DNA from: Aegilops tauschii subsp. strangulata
Lineage: Eukaryota; Streptophyta; Magnoliopsida; Poales; Poaceae
NCBI RefSeq assembly: GCF_002575655.3
Contig: NC_053035.3
Coordinates: forward strand, 89,243,322 to 89,307,321
Reading direction: 5' to 3'
DNA length: 64,000 bases
The position numbers and the translations under genes are program-made. Shown one piece after another: positions 25,278 to 36,900 of the stretch. The stretch's first letter is position 1. Each line of letters begins with the position of its first letter. The notes beneath the pieces were generated by a model, which did not search any database, was not told the DNA's origin, and saw only the letters and a program-made list of their open reading frames with translations.

Positions 25278-26048
25278 TACTAGTCCGGCGCCGATTATAC
25301 CACCAGAGGCCGAACACAATTCCGATATCATCGGGGGCTCGGGCACCGAAGTGACACCTTCCGCCCATGTTATCATGGCAGTCATTGCTCCATGGACCGA
25401 ACCCTTCCTGGCCTACCTTAATAGGCAGGAGCCCCTTGATGACCAGAACGAGGCTCGTCGCATAGTTTGACGCTCTAAAGCCTACAAAATTCACGAAGGT
25501 GAACTCTATAAGAAAAGTACTACCGGAATCCTTCAAAGGTGTATTTCCGAAGAGGAGGGACGGCAACTCTTGGCCGAAATACATGCCGGTCTTGGTGGCC
25601 ATCATGCCGCAGCTCGGGCCCTGGTAAGTAAGGCCTTCCGTACATGTTTCTTTTGGCCAATGGCCCGAGCAGATGCACAGGCCCTTGTACAGCGCTGCGT
25701 AGGTTGTCAGCTTTTCGCCAACCAAAGTCATATGCCGCCCACTACCCTAAGAACAATCCCCATTACATGGACTTTTGTGGTCTGGGGGCTAGATATGGTT
25801 GGACCCCTTAAAGGGGGCAGCGATAAGAAGCAATACTTGCTGGTTATGGTGGATAAATTCACCAAATGGATAGACGCCAAACCAGTAAAAACGGCCGATG
25901 CGGGGCCGGTGATTGATTTCATATCCGGCGTCGTACACCGTTATGGTGTCCCGCACAGCAACATTACTGACAATGGCTCTAACTTCACAACCGATGAGGT
26001 GAAAAATTGGTGTGCTAACCTGGGCATTAAGCTCGATTACACCTCTGT
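25278..26048 (+). pseudogene. pol: B pol part 3: linker and integrase zinc-binding and catalytic core start
   Basis: After a linker (TEPFLAYLNRQEL near 25,400), the His2Cys2 zinc-binding module is seen at about 25,580-25,725 (HAGLGGHH, then CVGCQLF). The integrase core follows with its first Asp in GLDMVGPLKGG near 25,793 and its second in TDNGSNFTTDEV near 25,970. Both catalytic Asp are present. A TGA near 25,468 interrupts the linker. The third catalytic residue (Glu) lies beyond the CACTA insertion, at about 37,410, so the gene is physically split between its second and third acidic residues. Confidence 0.88.
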
Positions 26049-26064
26049 CACTACTAGGAAAAGG
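26049..26064 (+). repeat. Left terminal inverted repeat of CACTA 1
   Basis: CACTACTAGGAAAAGG, a perfect inverted match to 37,367-37,382. Confidence 0.95.
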
Positions 26065-26067
26065 CCT

Positions 26068-26338
26068 GCTAGTGGCGCACCATTTTTGCCTACTAATGGC
26101 GCACTACTGGTGCGCTACTATCACCACGCCATTAGAATTAAATACTAATGGCGCACCCCTGGTGCGCCATTAGTATCTGGTATACTAATGGCGCACCACA
26201 CAGTGCGCCATTAGTATAGCCCACCGTGCGCCATTAGTATGCCTCCCAGGGGCCATATTTACCCATGTGCCTTGGCATACTAATGGCGCACTAGGGGGTG
26301 ATGCGCCATTAGTGTCCTTTCTGCAGTGCGCCATTTGC
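26068..26338. repeat. Left subterminal repeat array of CACTA 1
   Basis: About ten copies of GGTGCGCCATTAGTA or its complement, many as facing pairs that could fold back. In En/Spm such motifs bind the TNPA protein and are needed for excision. Individual units vary mainly outside the GCGCC core. Confidence 0.85.
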
Positions 26339-26545
26339 ACAGGTTACAAAACATATTACTGCACATAATATAGAGAGCACAACATATAAACAGCAGATTT
26401 ATCGAATACAATAGAAGATTAGTCTCCGAATACAATTCATCATATTAGTCTCCGAATTTCAATTACCGAACAAAGTTATAACATTACAAGTCTCGAAACC
26501 GCGAGTAGCGAGTTTGTCTTCACATTACAAGTCGATATCGATCAT

Positions 26546-26800
26546 CTAAACTACCATCACATAAAAGAGAGCTGCGGTCATCACGATTAGCATCATCGCG
26601 ATGAAACAGGTCTTCATCTGGTTCCTCCTCCGCTCCCTCCTCTCTCCCGCTAGATAGCGCGCGTATCTAACTTCCGCCTCCGCCCTAGTGGTGTACCCTT
26701 TGTAATTGTTACCGCTGAAATGGTGAACCTGTCTCCGACACTCCTCCCAGTCGTCGTAGACTCTGGGAACCTTACCCTTGTACACGACATACGACGGCAT
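26546..26800 (-). CDS. Small CACTA protein: RNase H1-type hybrid-binding domain plus C-terminal membrane segment
   Basis: An intact 84-codon ORF, the last minus-strand gene before the left end. Residues 3-47 (YVVYKGKVPRVYDDWEEC ... FSGNNYKGYTTRAEAEVRY) match the pattern of the RNase H1 N-terminal hybrid-binding domain, also found in the caulimovirus viroplasmin family: a V-Y-x-G-x-x-P-G-like start, a conserved W, then FSG-x-x-YKG-F/Y and an EA pair. No RNase H catalytic domain follows. An Arg-rich stretch (54-60) precedes a hydrophobic helix (65-84, CFIAMMLIVMTAALFYVMVV) ending at the C-terminus, as in tail-anchored proteins. ATG at 26,800 was chosen because it lies just before the domain; an upstream in-frame ATG at 26,839 is possible. 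The function is unknown; binding of RNA:DNA hybrids or dsRNA at a membrane is inference. Confidence 0.7.
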   Translation of the reverse strand: MPSYVVYKGKVPRVYDDWEECRRQVHHFSGNNYKGYTTRAEAEVRYARYLAGERRERRRNQMKTCFIAMMLIVMTAALFYVMVV

Positions 26801-27215
26801 CTCTATATATGCACTAGCCAAACAAAACGTTAGTAGCAATTCACAGACAATACATAAGCAATATATAAGTATGCAACAAAAGGATCGGAAGAGAAAAGCA
26901 ACACATTAATAGCACGATTCATGGTCCTTCTAATAAATAGCATCGATTACATATAAGTTGAACGACTGTCCAAACCAAAGAGACATACAAGTTCATTAAA
27001 GTTTAATATTACAACATGAGCCAATCGACATTTCAGAACTACATAGCATCACTACTTTCGACTCGACTCAGGGACCGGAGCGTGGATGAAGCCGCCGTCT
27101 TTCGTGATGGTCATGAAATCGCGGGCGTTGTCAGCCTGCAATTGTAGCGTTGTTTCTATCTCACTATTGGACGGTTGATTCTGAGATAGAACTGCCCCGA
27201 GGTACGAAGGACATC

Positions 27216-30200
27216 TTAATGGATGATTTCTGCAAACTCCGACTGGATGCGAAAGAATTCTTGTCTGATGTCCGCGTCCTGGATTGCCGACAAGCGTGCG
27301 GCCCAATCTTTGAGATTATTTGGTAGCAGAAGGTGATTATGGTCCCGTACGATCGCCCGCATGTGATGGAGGGCGTAGTAGGCATCCTTCTGACCGCCAG
27401 GCGGCTGCTTGACGAAGGAGAACGTCGTATTGTGGCTGAAGATGTGCTTGCCGTACTTACGAACTGGCCTGCTGAAGGTGCCTCCAGATCTGGCGTAGCC
27501 GTGGAGAACATCATCAAGAACTTTCTTGATATTTGTGTAGTCTATCTTCGACTGACGGTCCGGGTCGAAATACGTGGCCATGGAATATTTCGGGCTTAAG
27601 AGGATGAGTGTGCAATGTGTGTCACTGCACAAAACACGGAATGTTAGAAAGAAAAAGAACGATCGAAATCTAAGAAATCATATGTTACGGGGCGGTGAGG
27701 GGATGACTTACTCGGGAAAGTAAGGCACGAGGAAGTTATCCTTATCTGGGTTTGCCAGAATGACGCCTTCGAGGTATGAACTCGCGACTTGCCGGTCCCC
27801 AGCGCTGCCCAAGATCTTGGCACGCATGTAGAAGGGGTCGACTATCACGATGTCCGGGGTCTTTTCTCTAATGATCTGCATCTCCATACTCAGCGAAAAT
27901 AGCCGAACGAAGGTGTAGTGTAGCGGATGAAGGTTAAACATAGCGAAGATGTCATGAAACCGAAGGACGATCGTACCCCCGATGACGCTATCCACAAAGC
28001 CCTTGCCATCTGGCACCTTGGCCACGAAAACCGGGTATGCCAGATCATTCTCGGAGAGACGCCGCTTCTCCAAAGAAAGAACACTGTCATGCAGACTCCG
28101 CATAGCACCGGTTGCAGCATTGAGCAGATTAGTCGGTAGCATCGGCCTACCCGCCACATGCACCCTCCTCGAGATATCCTTAGGTGAAGGTGGCCCGTCC
28201 TGAGCACGGATCGTACTCGGTGCCGGCTGGCTCGCACCGCCCTTGTTATTCTTTCGTTTCCGTCCCTTCTTCCTCATCTCCTGTAATGGGATCGAGTTCT
28301 GCTCAGAGACCGCCTTCTTGAGTGTGTTGGGGCTGATAATATTCCGCACCTCGGCTATCTGAGGCTCGGTGAAGGCAGCAGCTGGAGGCGTCTCCTGAGA
28401 ACTGAACGCCAGAAGACGCCTGTTGCAATTGGGTTTCTCCGCGGTACCAGCTCGATCGCGGTCATCTTTTTCAGGGTTGGGTTCTTGAGAAGGAGGCCCG
28501 AAGAATTCGTCACCGTACCCATGTTCGGCAAAGTACTTATCGATGTTGGTAAATGTACCGCCGTCGTTGTCGTCGTCGTCCGGATCCTGTGCCATATGCA
28601 TGTCCGGATCCTGTGCCATAGGGATGTCCAGCATGTCCGGTAGCGTTGCGGCGGTCTTGCCATGGCTTGGCGCCGGCACAACTGGCGGTGTTTTCTGTGG
28701 GGTGGTGTCCCCCACCCCCAAACGAATCTGGCTCTTCGGCCAAAGCAGGGGCCAGCTTACGCAGGCGCTGAGGGTCATCACATCATCTTCGTCGGCCCCA
28801 GCGGGTCGAATCGGAGGTAACAACTCGTCGCAGCCTGGCAGCACCCGAACCAGTTCAACCCTATACACGGTGGGTGGCATCGGATTACCGTGGAACACGG
28901 GGTTGCCCGGTTGAACGATTCTGCCCTTGGCGACATTGATCAACTCGCCGCCCACAAAGTGCAGGAGAGTGCATGGAACGTCGGCGGCGCCCTGCGAAAA
29001 CATGTAGGGCGTCAGGGATGCCCAGTCAAAGGCAAGGAGATGAAGTCATCGGCCGAGAGGCTTAGTAAACGTGATGGCGTCGAGCTCGGCTAATGTCGAG
29101 GCACCGCCAACGGCGAGCGTGCAACTGACGCAGGGGCCGCTTGCTGCCGAGGTGCCGGCCGGCGTACACCCGGGTGCATTAAGCTCCAATGCCCGTGCCG
29201 GCGCCAGAGACACCAATACCGCCTCCGCCGGAGACACCAATGGTGCCGCCTGCGCGTTGTGCGAGTTGCTGGCCGTGAAGCTGGGAACCAGGGGCGGCCC
29301 CTGTTGGCCGCCCGCAATCCACGCCTGCAGCCCCTCAATCAAGCTAGGCACAATGGCGGTGAGCGTCGTTCCCAGTTGTTGTTGCATTTGCTCTTGGACA
29401 ATCTCCGGAATCCGCGCCACTTGTGCCTTGAGTTCTTGAATCTCGCGCGACTGGCTTTCCGAGCTGGTCTTTTTCTCCTTTCGCCCACCAGCGTTATAGT
29501 ATGACGACCATTTTGTGGACAAGCCTTTGCCGGCCACACGACCAGCTGACGACGGCTTACTAAGCTTATCCTTGTTTTTCATTATGTTCAATGCCCTATT
29601 TAGAGTGCTGTCCCAAGCTGGGGAGCTCTGAGACGACCCCGCGCTACTGCTTTCAGTCTCCTGCGGAAGGAATGTGAACCATTTAGAAATTGGGCTTCAT
29701 TAACTAGAATGCAACCATATATGTAGCTAATTACGCGGGGGTGTATTCCTTACCAGAACATTCTCAAGCTGCTTGGTCTTTGGATCCGTGGTAAGCTCCT
29801 TTGTTACCGGGTCCTCCTTGTACCGGGCCCTGACATAGTTCCTGGTCTGCTTCTCACGGTATTTCTCGAAGTGGGGCGGTAGGCCTTGCTCGGCACGCTC
29901 CGCGTCCTCCTTGTCCCATATAGGTTCCGCCACTCTGTAACCGCCGGGACCGAGTTTGTGGACCCCTAAGTTCAAGTCCCGCATCTCTTTCCCCGACTGA
30001 CTTGATTCCTCGGATGCGCCGCTCTCGCACTTGATCTTGAACTCCTTGTAGTCATCTTCGCTGATCGAAGGATTTTTCGCCTTGATCTTCTCATAACTTT
30101 CACCTTTGTTAATCATTCTCTTCACCGCGCTTCTCCAAGTAGACAGGGCCGTGCTCATCTTCGTGAGGGCGGCACTTTCACTTTTTCCCTGAGAGGCGTG

Positions 30201-30672
30201 TGTTTGCAAACTCAGCGGGGAACTTGTATCGTTCGTGCAGCTTCGTGGAGAGGAGGTTGCGCAAATTCCCTCGGTCCTTATGCCTTAGGTTCTCGGTGTT
30301 GATCGAGACGGTGCTCTGGAGAATGCACCCGAGCTGAACCGAGTACCCCTTGACTAATTCTTTGGGCGCCGTTGGATCCCCGTCATAGTTCACTTCAGTA
30401 AATTCCTCCTTGACGGTGCCAAGCACGTTTGGGCGCTGGTCCTTCCATTGCCTCTTCGGTTGGCTGCCATCTGTGCGTGCGCTGCCATCATCAGTGGTGG
30501 CTTCCTCGGCGGCACCATCAGTGGTGTCATCCCTGACGCCACTAGGGGTTGTGTAGTCAGGATCGATGTCTTCCGCGGCGTCCTCATAGCGGTGAGGTTC
30601 TTCCTCCATCTCCTGGGACAGCTCCCAGAATGCCTTGCCACCCGAACCGCCGGCCTCATCATTGTGGGCCAT
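27216..30672 (-). pseudogene. CACTA 1 second gene: Transposase_24-like (TNPA/TNPD-type) protein with Ulp1/C48-like C-terminus
   Basis: Starts at MAHNDEAGG (30,672), after a splice-acceptor-like tract. Exon 1 has an acidic N-terminus, then the Transposase_24-like region (STWRSAVKRMINKGESYEKI, HKLGPGGYRVAEPIW). A GT-AG intron lies at 29,661-29,753 (93 bp). The next exon continues through a Ser-rich and basic linker to YFPE. A second GT-AG intron lies at 27,625-27,711 (87 bp), and the final exon resembles a Ulp1-type cysteine peptidase (THCTLILLSPKYSMATYFDPD-like His and Asp motifs, QPPGGQKDAYY). At the expected nucleophile position I see Asp-Ala, not Cys-Gly. Frame breaks near 30,190 and 29,004-29,050 and a stop at 27,216 inside conserved sequence make it a pseudogene here. 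Downstream 27,150-26,840 holds nothing recognisable. Confidence 0.78.
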
Positions 30673-30999
30673 GTTTCGCTCTAAATAGGAAAAAAGTTTG
30701 GTCAAAAAGTTGGTTATTGTCAAGGAACAAGATCTCTAAGTTGACCAAATAACGTAATTCTCGAGGAATTTGTTGTTAGTGTGTTGTTGCTAAGGTCCAA
30801 GTCCCTTCCTAACCCCCTTCTTCTTGTCTCCTCTCACTATCTCTCTCACACACATGGCAAGCAAGGGTGTCTGAGTGTGTGAAAAAATACTAAACCAATC
30901 CAAGGGCTGAAAATTGATCATTAGGTTTTTATCGACACTGAGGCATCCTAAAAGCCAAGGTTTTATCATTTAGGGTTTGACTCTTGGCTGACCAACCTC

Positions 31000-31047
31000 A
31001 CCTCCTCCTCCTCCTCCTCCTCCTCTTCTTCTTCGTCGTCTTCCTCT
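31000..31047 (+). repeat. (CCT)n/(CTT)n microsatellite
   Basis: About nine CCT units followed by TCTTCTTCTTCGTCGTC, a pure pyrimidine tract on the plus strand. Confidence 0.9.
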
Positions 31048-31394
31048 GATTAAATGGATTTCCAGGATGTAGGTGGATTCATGTGTATATATACACCTAC
31101 ACTAACTACTAGCCAGCCAGTGTGTTTAGACTAGATTGGGGGGGTATTGTCTTCGGTTGTGTCATTTTCATTGTTTCTTTCTGATCATAGTGGATGAGGA
31201 GCTTGATTGGTTACTCTAATGGCGGTCAGGGCCAGGTAGGGGAGGTGGGCAGGCAGGACAGGAGCGAGGTCAACGGCTCGTGGATGGCTCACACGTGGCC
31301 GCCCCCAGCTCCAATCGTGAGATTACGCAGGCAAATAAACAAAGAGGATCCTACTTAATTAAGTACTAAGATACCCCGGCCCATGCATTAGTCG

Positions 31395-31530
31395 CAAGTA
31401 CCCCATATGTCCTATTTTTAGCAAAGTCATGCTAAAATTCACGGAAAATTTCAGCATGACCTTTGCTGAAAATAGGACATATGGAGTACCCGAATTTGCC
31501 GGAACGGAAGTTAATCGACATTCCGGCAAA
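31395..31530. repeat. Long imperfect hairpin followed by a short perfect hairpin
   Basis: Arms 31,395-31,442 and 31,443-31,492 are near-perfect reverse complements (shared blocks CCATATGTCCTATTTT, GCAAAG, TCATGCT) with almost no loop. Immediately after, TTTGCCGGAA (31,495-31,504) pairs with TTCCGGCAAA (31,521-31,530). Such a transcript could feed small-RNA production; this is inference. Confidence 0.75.
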
Positions 31531-32476
31531 CTCAAGGGCCTCTCGGGGTACAGCAGCAGCATCACAAGTTGACAAAATTCCCAAGTAGTACAACAGCATC
31601 ATCACAAGTAGTACCAATGAACATATAGTCCAGCACATTCTGAATTTCGATAAATGACAGCAAGTTAACTCATGCTGACAGCAACAAACTTATAACAACA
31701 TAAATGAAATTGCAGTTCCAAGTCGGTATGGGAAATAATAAAACCAGATAAATGATTTTGTTCGCTCCACTTAACAAAAATAAAGAAATGATTTTGTTCA
31801 ATACATCTGGTAAGCTGCACACTGTCTAATATGTGTCATAAATGACAAAGCTGCACACTGTCTAATATGTGTCGTAAATGACACTAAGATCTCATTACAC
31901 TCTACATATGCAGCATCTATAGAAAGAGACCATCAGTAATATTTGGGTACTGTCACAAAAATCAGCGTTAGGCATTCAAAGATCCCCCACCACATCCTCG
32001 AGCCAGCTACCTACATCGAGCAACTAAACATACCAACTTTTACACAAAGACCACACATGAAGTCAGTTAACTAAACCAAGTTTCAGTCCAACTTTTACAG
32101 AAAGACCACACATGAACAGAGTCATATCGCAACAACAATCAAACACGACTGCAATCGCAGACCAACATCACATATCAACCAAACACAGACCAACAGGACC
32201 CAAAGCATAATGATAATAATTTTATGAATTGTTAACACTTTGTTTTTTCTAACAGTATCTACTAGTCGAATGTAACAACATCTTCATACAGTTGCAAAGA
32301 TCACAATACCAATTGAACCAATATACACAGTAGCATTAACAATATGAACAAAAAAATCTGGCATCATTCATCCATCTAACAAATTAAAAAAGCAATACAT
32401 TCATCCATCTATCCAACTGACACATCGATTCATCCATATATGCAACAAAGTATTTGCATCTATCCAATTTATATAG

Positions 32477-33180
32477 CTAAAAAAGAAGAACAGAGAGTTG
32501 GGACAGAGAGGATGGCTCACCGTGGAGGAGTGGAGGACTGGATGAGTGGTGGGCACTTGGGCTGCGGCATCTGGACGGAGGCGCTGTGGGCAGCCGGTGC
32601 AGAGGGGCGCGGCGGCGGCTTCCTGTTGTCCCCGCTGCGGCAGAGGGCAGAGGGGCAGCCGGTGCAGAGGGCCGCAGAGGACAGCTGGGCTGCGGCGGGA
32701 GTGGGTACCGGCGGCGGCGAGTACCGGGACGGCGGCGGCGAGGTCCGGAACGGCGGCGGCGAGGTCGGCGGCGATGCTGGAACCCTAGCGCGCGGCCCTG
32801 CTCGAGGTAAGCCCAAGAAGTCAGACCAAGGGCGCGCGGCAGGCACGAGCCACAGAGAAGTGAGGGGCGCGGGGGAGGGGAGGCAGGGGGCTTACTGGGA
32901 AGGGCTGGGAACGGCGTGGGGTCGCCGGCGATCTCCGCGGCCGAAAGAGGAAGAAGGGGTCGGGGACGATGCTTCAGGGCTCTTCCGGTCGCGTGAGCCG
33001 TCGGGGAGGACGAGGGAGACGCGGCGGTGCTTCTGGGATCAGCGGCAGAGCGAGGGGAGCACGGTGGCACGGCTATGGCGTCGGGGGACGACGACCGGGC
33101 GGCGGAAGGGGCGCGAGGGTGTGGCGAGGGGGGAAGTGGATCTGGCGAGGGAGGGACGAAGGGATCGGGCGATATAGCTA
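32477..33180. other. GC-rich block in CACTA 1
   Basis: About 700 bp of very high GC with long ORFs on both strands, all low-complexity Gly/Arg or Pro/Ala, and no recognisable domain. A GC-rich first exon or promoter of a minus-strand transcript is possible. It adjoins the internal subterminal-repeat block. Confidence 0.5.
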
Positions 33181-33189
33181 GGGGGAAGG

Positions 33190-33375
33190 TTAGTAATGGC
33201 GCACCCCCTAGCGGTGCGCCATTAGAATGTTTTGTTATAGCAATGGCGCACCCCCTAGCGGTGCGCCATTAGTAATATTTTTTTAGATAGCAATGGCGCA
33301 CCACCCAGCGGTGCGCCATAGTAATATTTTTTTTAGATAGCAATGGTGCACCACCCAGCGGTGCGCCATAAGTAA
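33190..33375. repeat. Internal copy of the CACTA subterminal repeat block
   Basis: Four facing pairs of ATGGCGCACC and GGTGCGCCAT, spaced by 6-8 bp and separated by TA-rich spacers, in the middle of the element and more than 3.7 kb from either end. The units have the same core as both terminal arrays but a more regular spacing. Confidence 0.85.
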
Positions 33376-33473
33376 CTTATTATTATTATTGTTGTTGCAC
33401 CTCATAATTTTTTAGAAAATGAATATGAATATGAAACAGTAATGATTTTTTTAAAATATCATCAAATTTGTTA

Positions 33474-33752
33474 TGCGGCGGCGGTGGAGCGGGGGAGGGT
33501 GCGGTGGGTCGTCGGCGGCGGTGGAGCGGGGAGGGTGCGGGGTGTGCTCGGCGGTGGTGGAGCGGGCCGGGGAGGGTGCGGGGGGTCGTCGACGGTGGTG
33601 GAGCGGGGGAGGGTGCTGGGGGTCGTCGGTGGCGGTGGAGCGGGGGAGGGTGCGGGGGGGTCGCCGGTGGCGGTGGAGCGGGGGAGGGTGCGGTGGGTCG
33701 TCGGCGGCGGTGGAGCGGGGGAGGGTGCGGGGGGTCGGCGGCGGCGGTGAAA
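33474..33752 (+). repeat. G-rich minisatellite, about seven 36-41-bp units
   Basis: The unit pattern is GCGGCGGTGGAGCGGGGGAG, then GGTGCGG(G/T)GGGTCGTCG. Many runs of three or more G on the plus strand give G-quadruplex potential. Glycine/arginine-rich ORFs over it follow from the repeat. It is followed at 33,760-33,830 by two copies of a TTCATGA(A/G)TTCAAAAAGTG repeat. Confidence 0.9.
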
Positions 33753-33912
33753 TTTGAAAAATTATTCATGAATTCAAAAAGTGCCCATGAAATTTAAAAA
33801 TATTCATGAGTTCAAAAAGTGCCCATGAAATACAATCGAGAAATGAAGGCTACAATTTAAATACAATCGATCTTAGCTAGCTATCTGTTCACAATCTTCT
33901 TGCCCTTATTTT

Positions 33913-36900
33913 TCATAAATGGAGTTCTTCTCTTGAATGGGCATCTTTAGGTAGGGTGGTCCTGCTTCTTCTTGTGGTGTATGCTGGTACTTCATCGTCG
34001 TCGTCATGTTCCATCTTCGGGTCGCCGTACTTGTCGAAGTCTTGCTCATTGGCGACTCCATCCATTCCGATGATCTTCCTTTTGCCTCTCCTCACGACAA
34101 CACGATTGGGCTTTGACGGGTCGATAATGAAGAAGCATTGGTCCACTTGGGAAGCCAGTACCCATGGCTCATTTTTCGCGGTGACGTTTGCGCCCGTGGT
34201 CTTGGATTTGGCTTCGGGTATAACAATGGTGGTGAAATACCGGTCTTCTTTTAGGATGCTCTTGGCCCATCTGACACGGAACATCGGTACCTTCTCTCCA
34301 GTGTAGCTCAGCTCCCAGATCTCCTCGATCCTTCCGTAGTATCTGTCCTTGTCGTTACCGGTGTAGGATTCCATCGTTACCCCGGTGTTCTGATAACCAT
34401 TGCTCTTCATGTCCTTTCCCTCGGTGTAGAATGTGTAGACGTTGATATCGTACGCCTCATACATCATCAGGTTGTGCTCGGCGCCCTGTGACAAGGCGAA
34501 TATGAGTTGTTCTTCCGCGGAAGAATCCTCATGTAAAGGGTACGACAGAAGCTTCTGCTTGAACCAACGCGTGAAACATGAGTTGTGCTCTTTGATTATA
34601 TCTCCGTCCGTCCTCTGTTGGCCTCGGTCATTGTACGTCTTCTCAATAAAGGTTTTGTGCTCTACCACCCAAGGATCGACCACGTCTATGTGTTGTAGTG
34701 CAACTAGGTTTGCTCTTTCAAAGTCGGCGAGTCGACCCTCAAAGTCGACATGCATTTCGCGGCGACCCTCATGGTGACCCCATCCAGCGAGCCTGCAGAG
34801 GTGCCTGTTGACGGGCAGACCAACGGGGTTCTCGATGCCTAGATAATTCGTGCAGTAGGAGATGCACTCTTCGGTCAGAAAGCCCCTGGCTATGCTTCCC
34901 TCTGGACGTGACATGTTACGAACGTATCCTTTGATGACACCATTCATCCTTTCGAACGGCATCATGCTGTGCAGGAACGTCGGCCCGAGTTGGATGATAT
35001 CCTCCACGATATGGACCAGCAGATGCACCATAACGTCGAAGAATGCAGGCGGGAAGTACATCTCAAGCTCGCATAGTATCACCACGATCTCTTCCTGTAG
35101 CCTTCTGAGTTGCCTCACGCCAACCGACTTCCTAGAGATGACGTCGAAAAAGTTGCATAGGCCAAATAGCGTTTCACGGACGTGCGCGTCCATGATCCCA
35201 CGGATTGCAACTGGAAGTATCTCTGTCATCAGCAGGTGACAGTCGTGAGACTTCATCCCGCTGAACTTCTGCTTCGCTGAGTCTAGGTATCTGCTTATCT
35301 TCCCCCTGTAACCGTAAGGAAGTTTTACTCTTACGAGGCAGGTGAAAAACTGATCGATCTCCTCCTGACTTAGAGTGAAGCACGCGGGAGGGAAGTCATT
35401 TCCGGCCTTCTTGGCCTTTTTGCCTTTGCGACGACTTTCCGTGTCCTGCTTCGCCTCATCATCATCATCATTAGCGTGAAGCTCCTCCCTGATACCCATT
35501 GATTTCAAGTCTGCCCTTGCTTTCGGCCCATCTTTGATCCTCTCCGGCATGTTGAGCAGGGTACCAAGCAGACTCTCGCGCACGTTCTTCGTGATATGCA
35601 TGACATCAAGGATGTGAGGCACACGGTGGATCTTCCAGTACGGCAAGTCCCAGAAAACAGACCTTGTTTTCCATACCTTCAGCAGCGGCTCTTGCGCCTT
35701 TTGCTTCTTTCCCGGCAGTGGGCAATCTTTCCAATTTTTCAACAGCTCGTCTATTTCCTCGCCGCTCCTCGTACGCGGGCGTCTTCGGGGTTCGTTTTCA
35801 CCATCGAACAGATCCTTGCGTTTTCTCCATGGGTCATCGTCGCGAAGCCACCTTCGATGCCCCATGAACACGGTTTTCGAAGACCCGGGATCTCTATCTA
35901 GCTGGCGATACATTGTGTCATCCATGCACTTGACGCATCCAGAAAATCCGTGGACCACCTGCCCCGCGAGATATCTGTAACCGAGATAGTCATGCATCGT
36001 CGTTAGTAGTGCGGCTCTCATAGGGAAATATTCTTTCTCTGCGGCATCCCACGTATTGGCTGGTGTTTTCCACAGCGTGTCTAGCTCCTCTTTAAGCAGC
36101 CCCAGATACAGATTGATGTCGTTCCCTAGTTGTTTCGGCCCTTCAATTAGCATACTCTTGTGAATGTACTTCCTCTTCATGCACAACCAGGGGGGAAGGT
36201 TGTACATCCACACAAACACAGGCCAGGTGCTATGTGTGCTTCTCTGGTTGCCAAACGGATTGACTCCATCGGTGCTCGCGCCCAGCATGATGTTCCTTGG
36301 ATCGTTCCCAAATTCTGGGTGTTCGAAGTTCAACGCTTGCCACTGGCTCCCATCCTTAGGGTGACTCAGCATCTTGTCTTTTTTATTTATCTCCGGATCA
36401 TTTGCTTCATCTTCTCGCTTCTTCTCCTCCCTATCCGCGTGCCAACGCAAGAGCTTTGCTACCTTAGGGTCCACGAAATACCGCTGCAGACGAGGAGTGA
36501 TCGGAAAGTACCACACCACTTTTCGAGGAGCTTTCTTCCTCTTCTTGTATCGAGTGACGCCGCACACCGGACATATGGTAGACTCCGCGTGCTCGTCCTG
36601 ATAAATGATGCAATTGTTCATGCACACATGGTATTTCACGTGCGGTAAATCCAGAGGACACACGATTTTCTTCACCTCCTCGAAACTTGTTCCCCTTGGG
36701 AAGACGTTCGTGCCAGAATGACATGTTCTCGTCGAAGCATGCGTCGGTCATTTTGTGTTTTACCTTCATCTCCAGAGCCATGAGCGTTACTTTCAGGCGG
36801 GTATCCTCGGGCCTGCATCCTTCACACAATGGAGTAACCGCATCTATCTCCAGTTGATCCAGCTTGGCTTTCTCTCGGGCGGCAGCTCTTGCGTTATCCG

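Larger units (their letters stand above)
30673..32470. other. Non-coding interior of CACTA 1 upstream of the second gene
   Basis: AT-rich, no coding sequence seen. It would hold the leader and promoter of the minus-strand gene at 30,672. Contents noted separately are a CCT/CTT microsatellite at about 31,000-31,047 and two adjacent hairpins at 31,395-31,530. Two near copies of CTGCACACTGTCTAATATGT lie at 31,816 and 31,853. Confidence 0.6.

Noticed and set aside
32440..33272. 245-codon plus-strand ORF in CACTA 1
   Set aside because: Gly/Arg-rich frame opposite to the element's gene direction, with equally long frames on the other strand; compositional.
33442..33797. Glycine-rich protein genes on the plus strand
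   Set aside because: All three frames are open because of the G-rich minisatellite.
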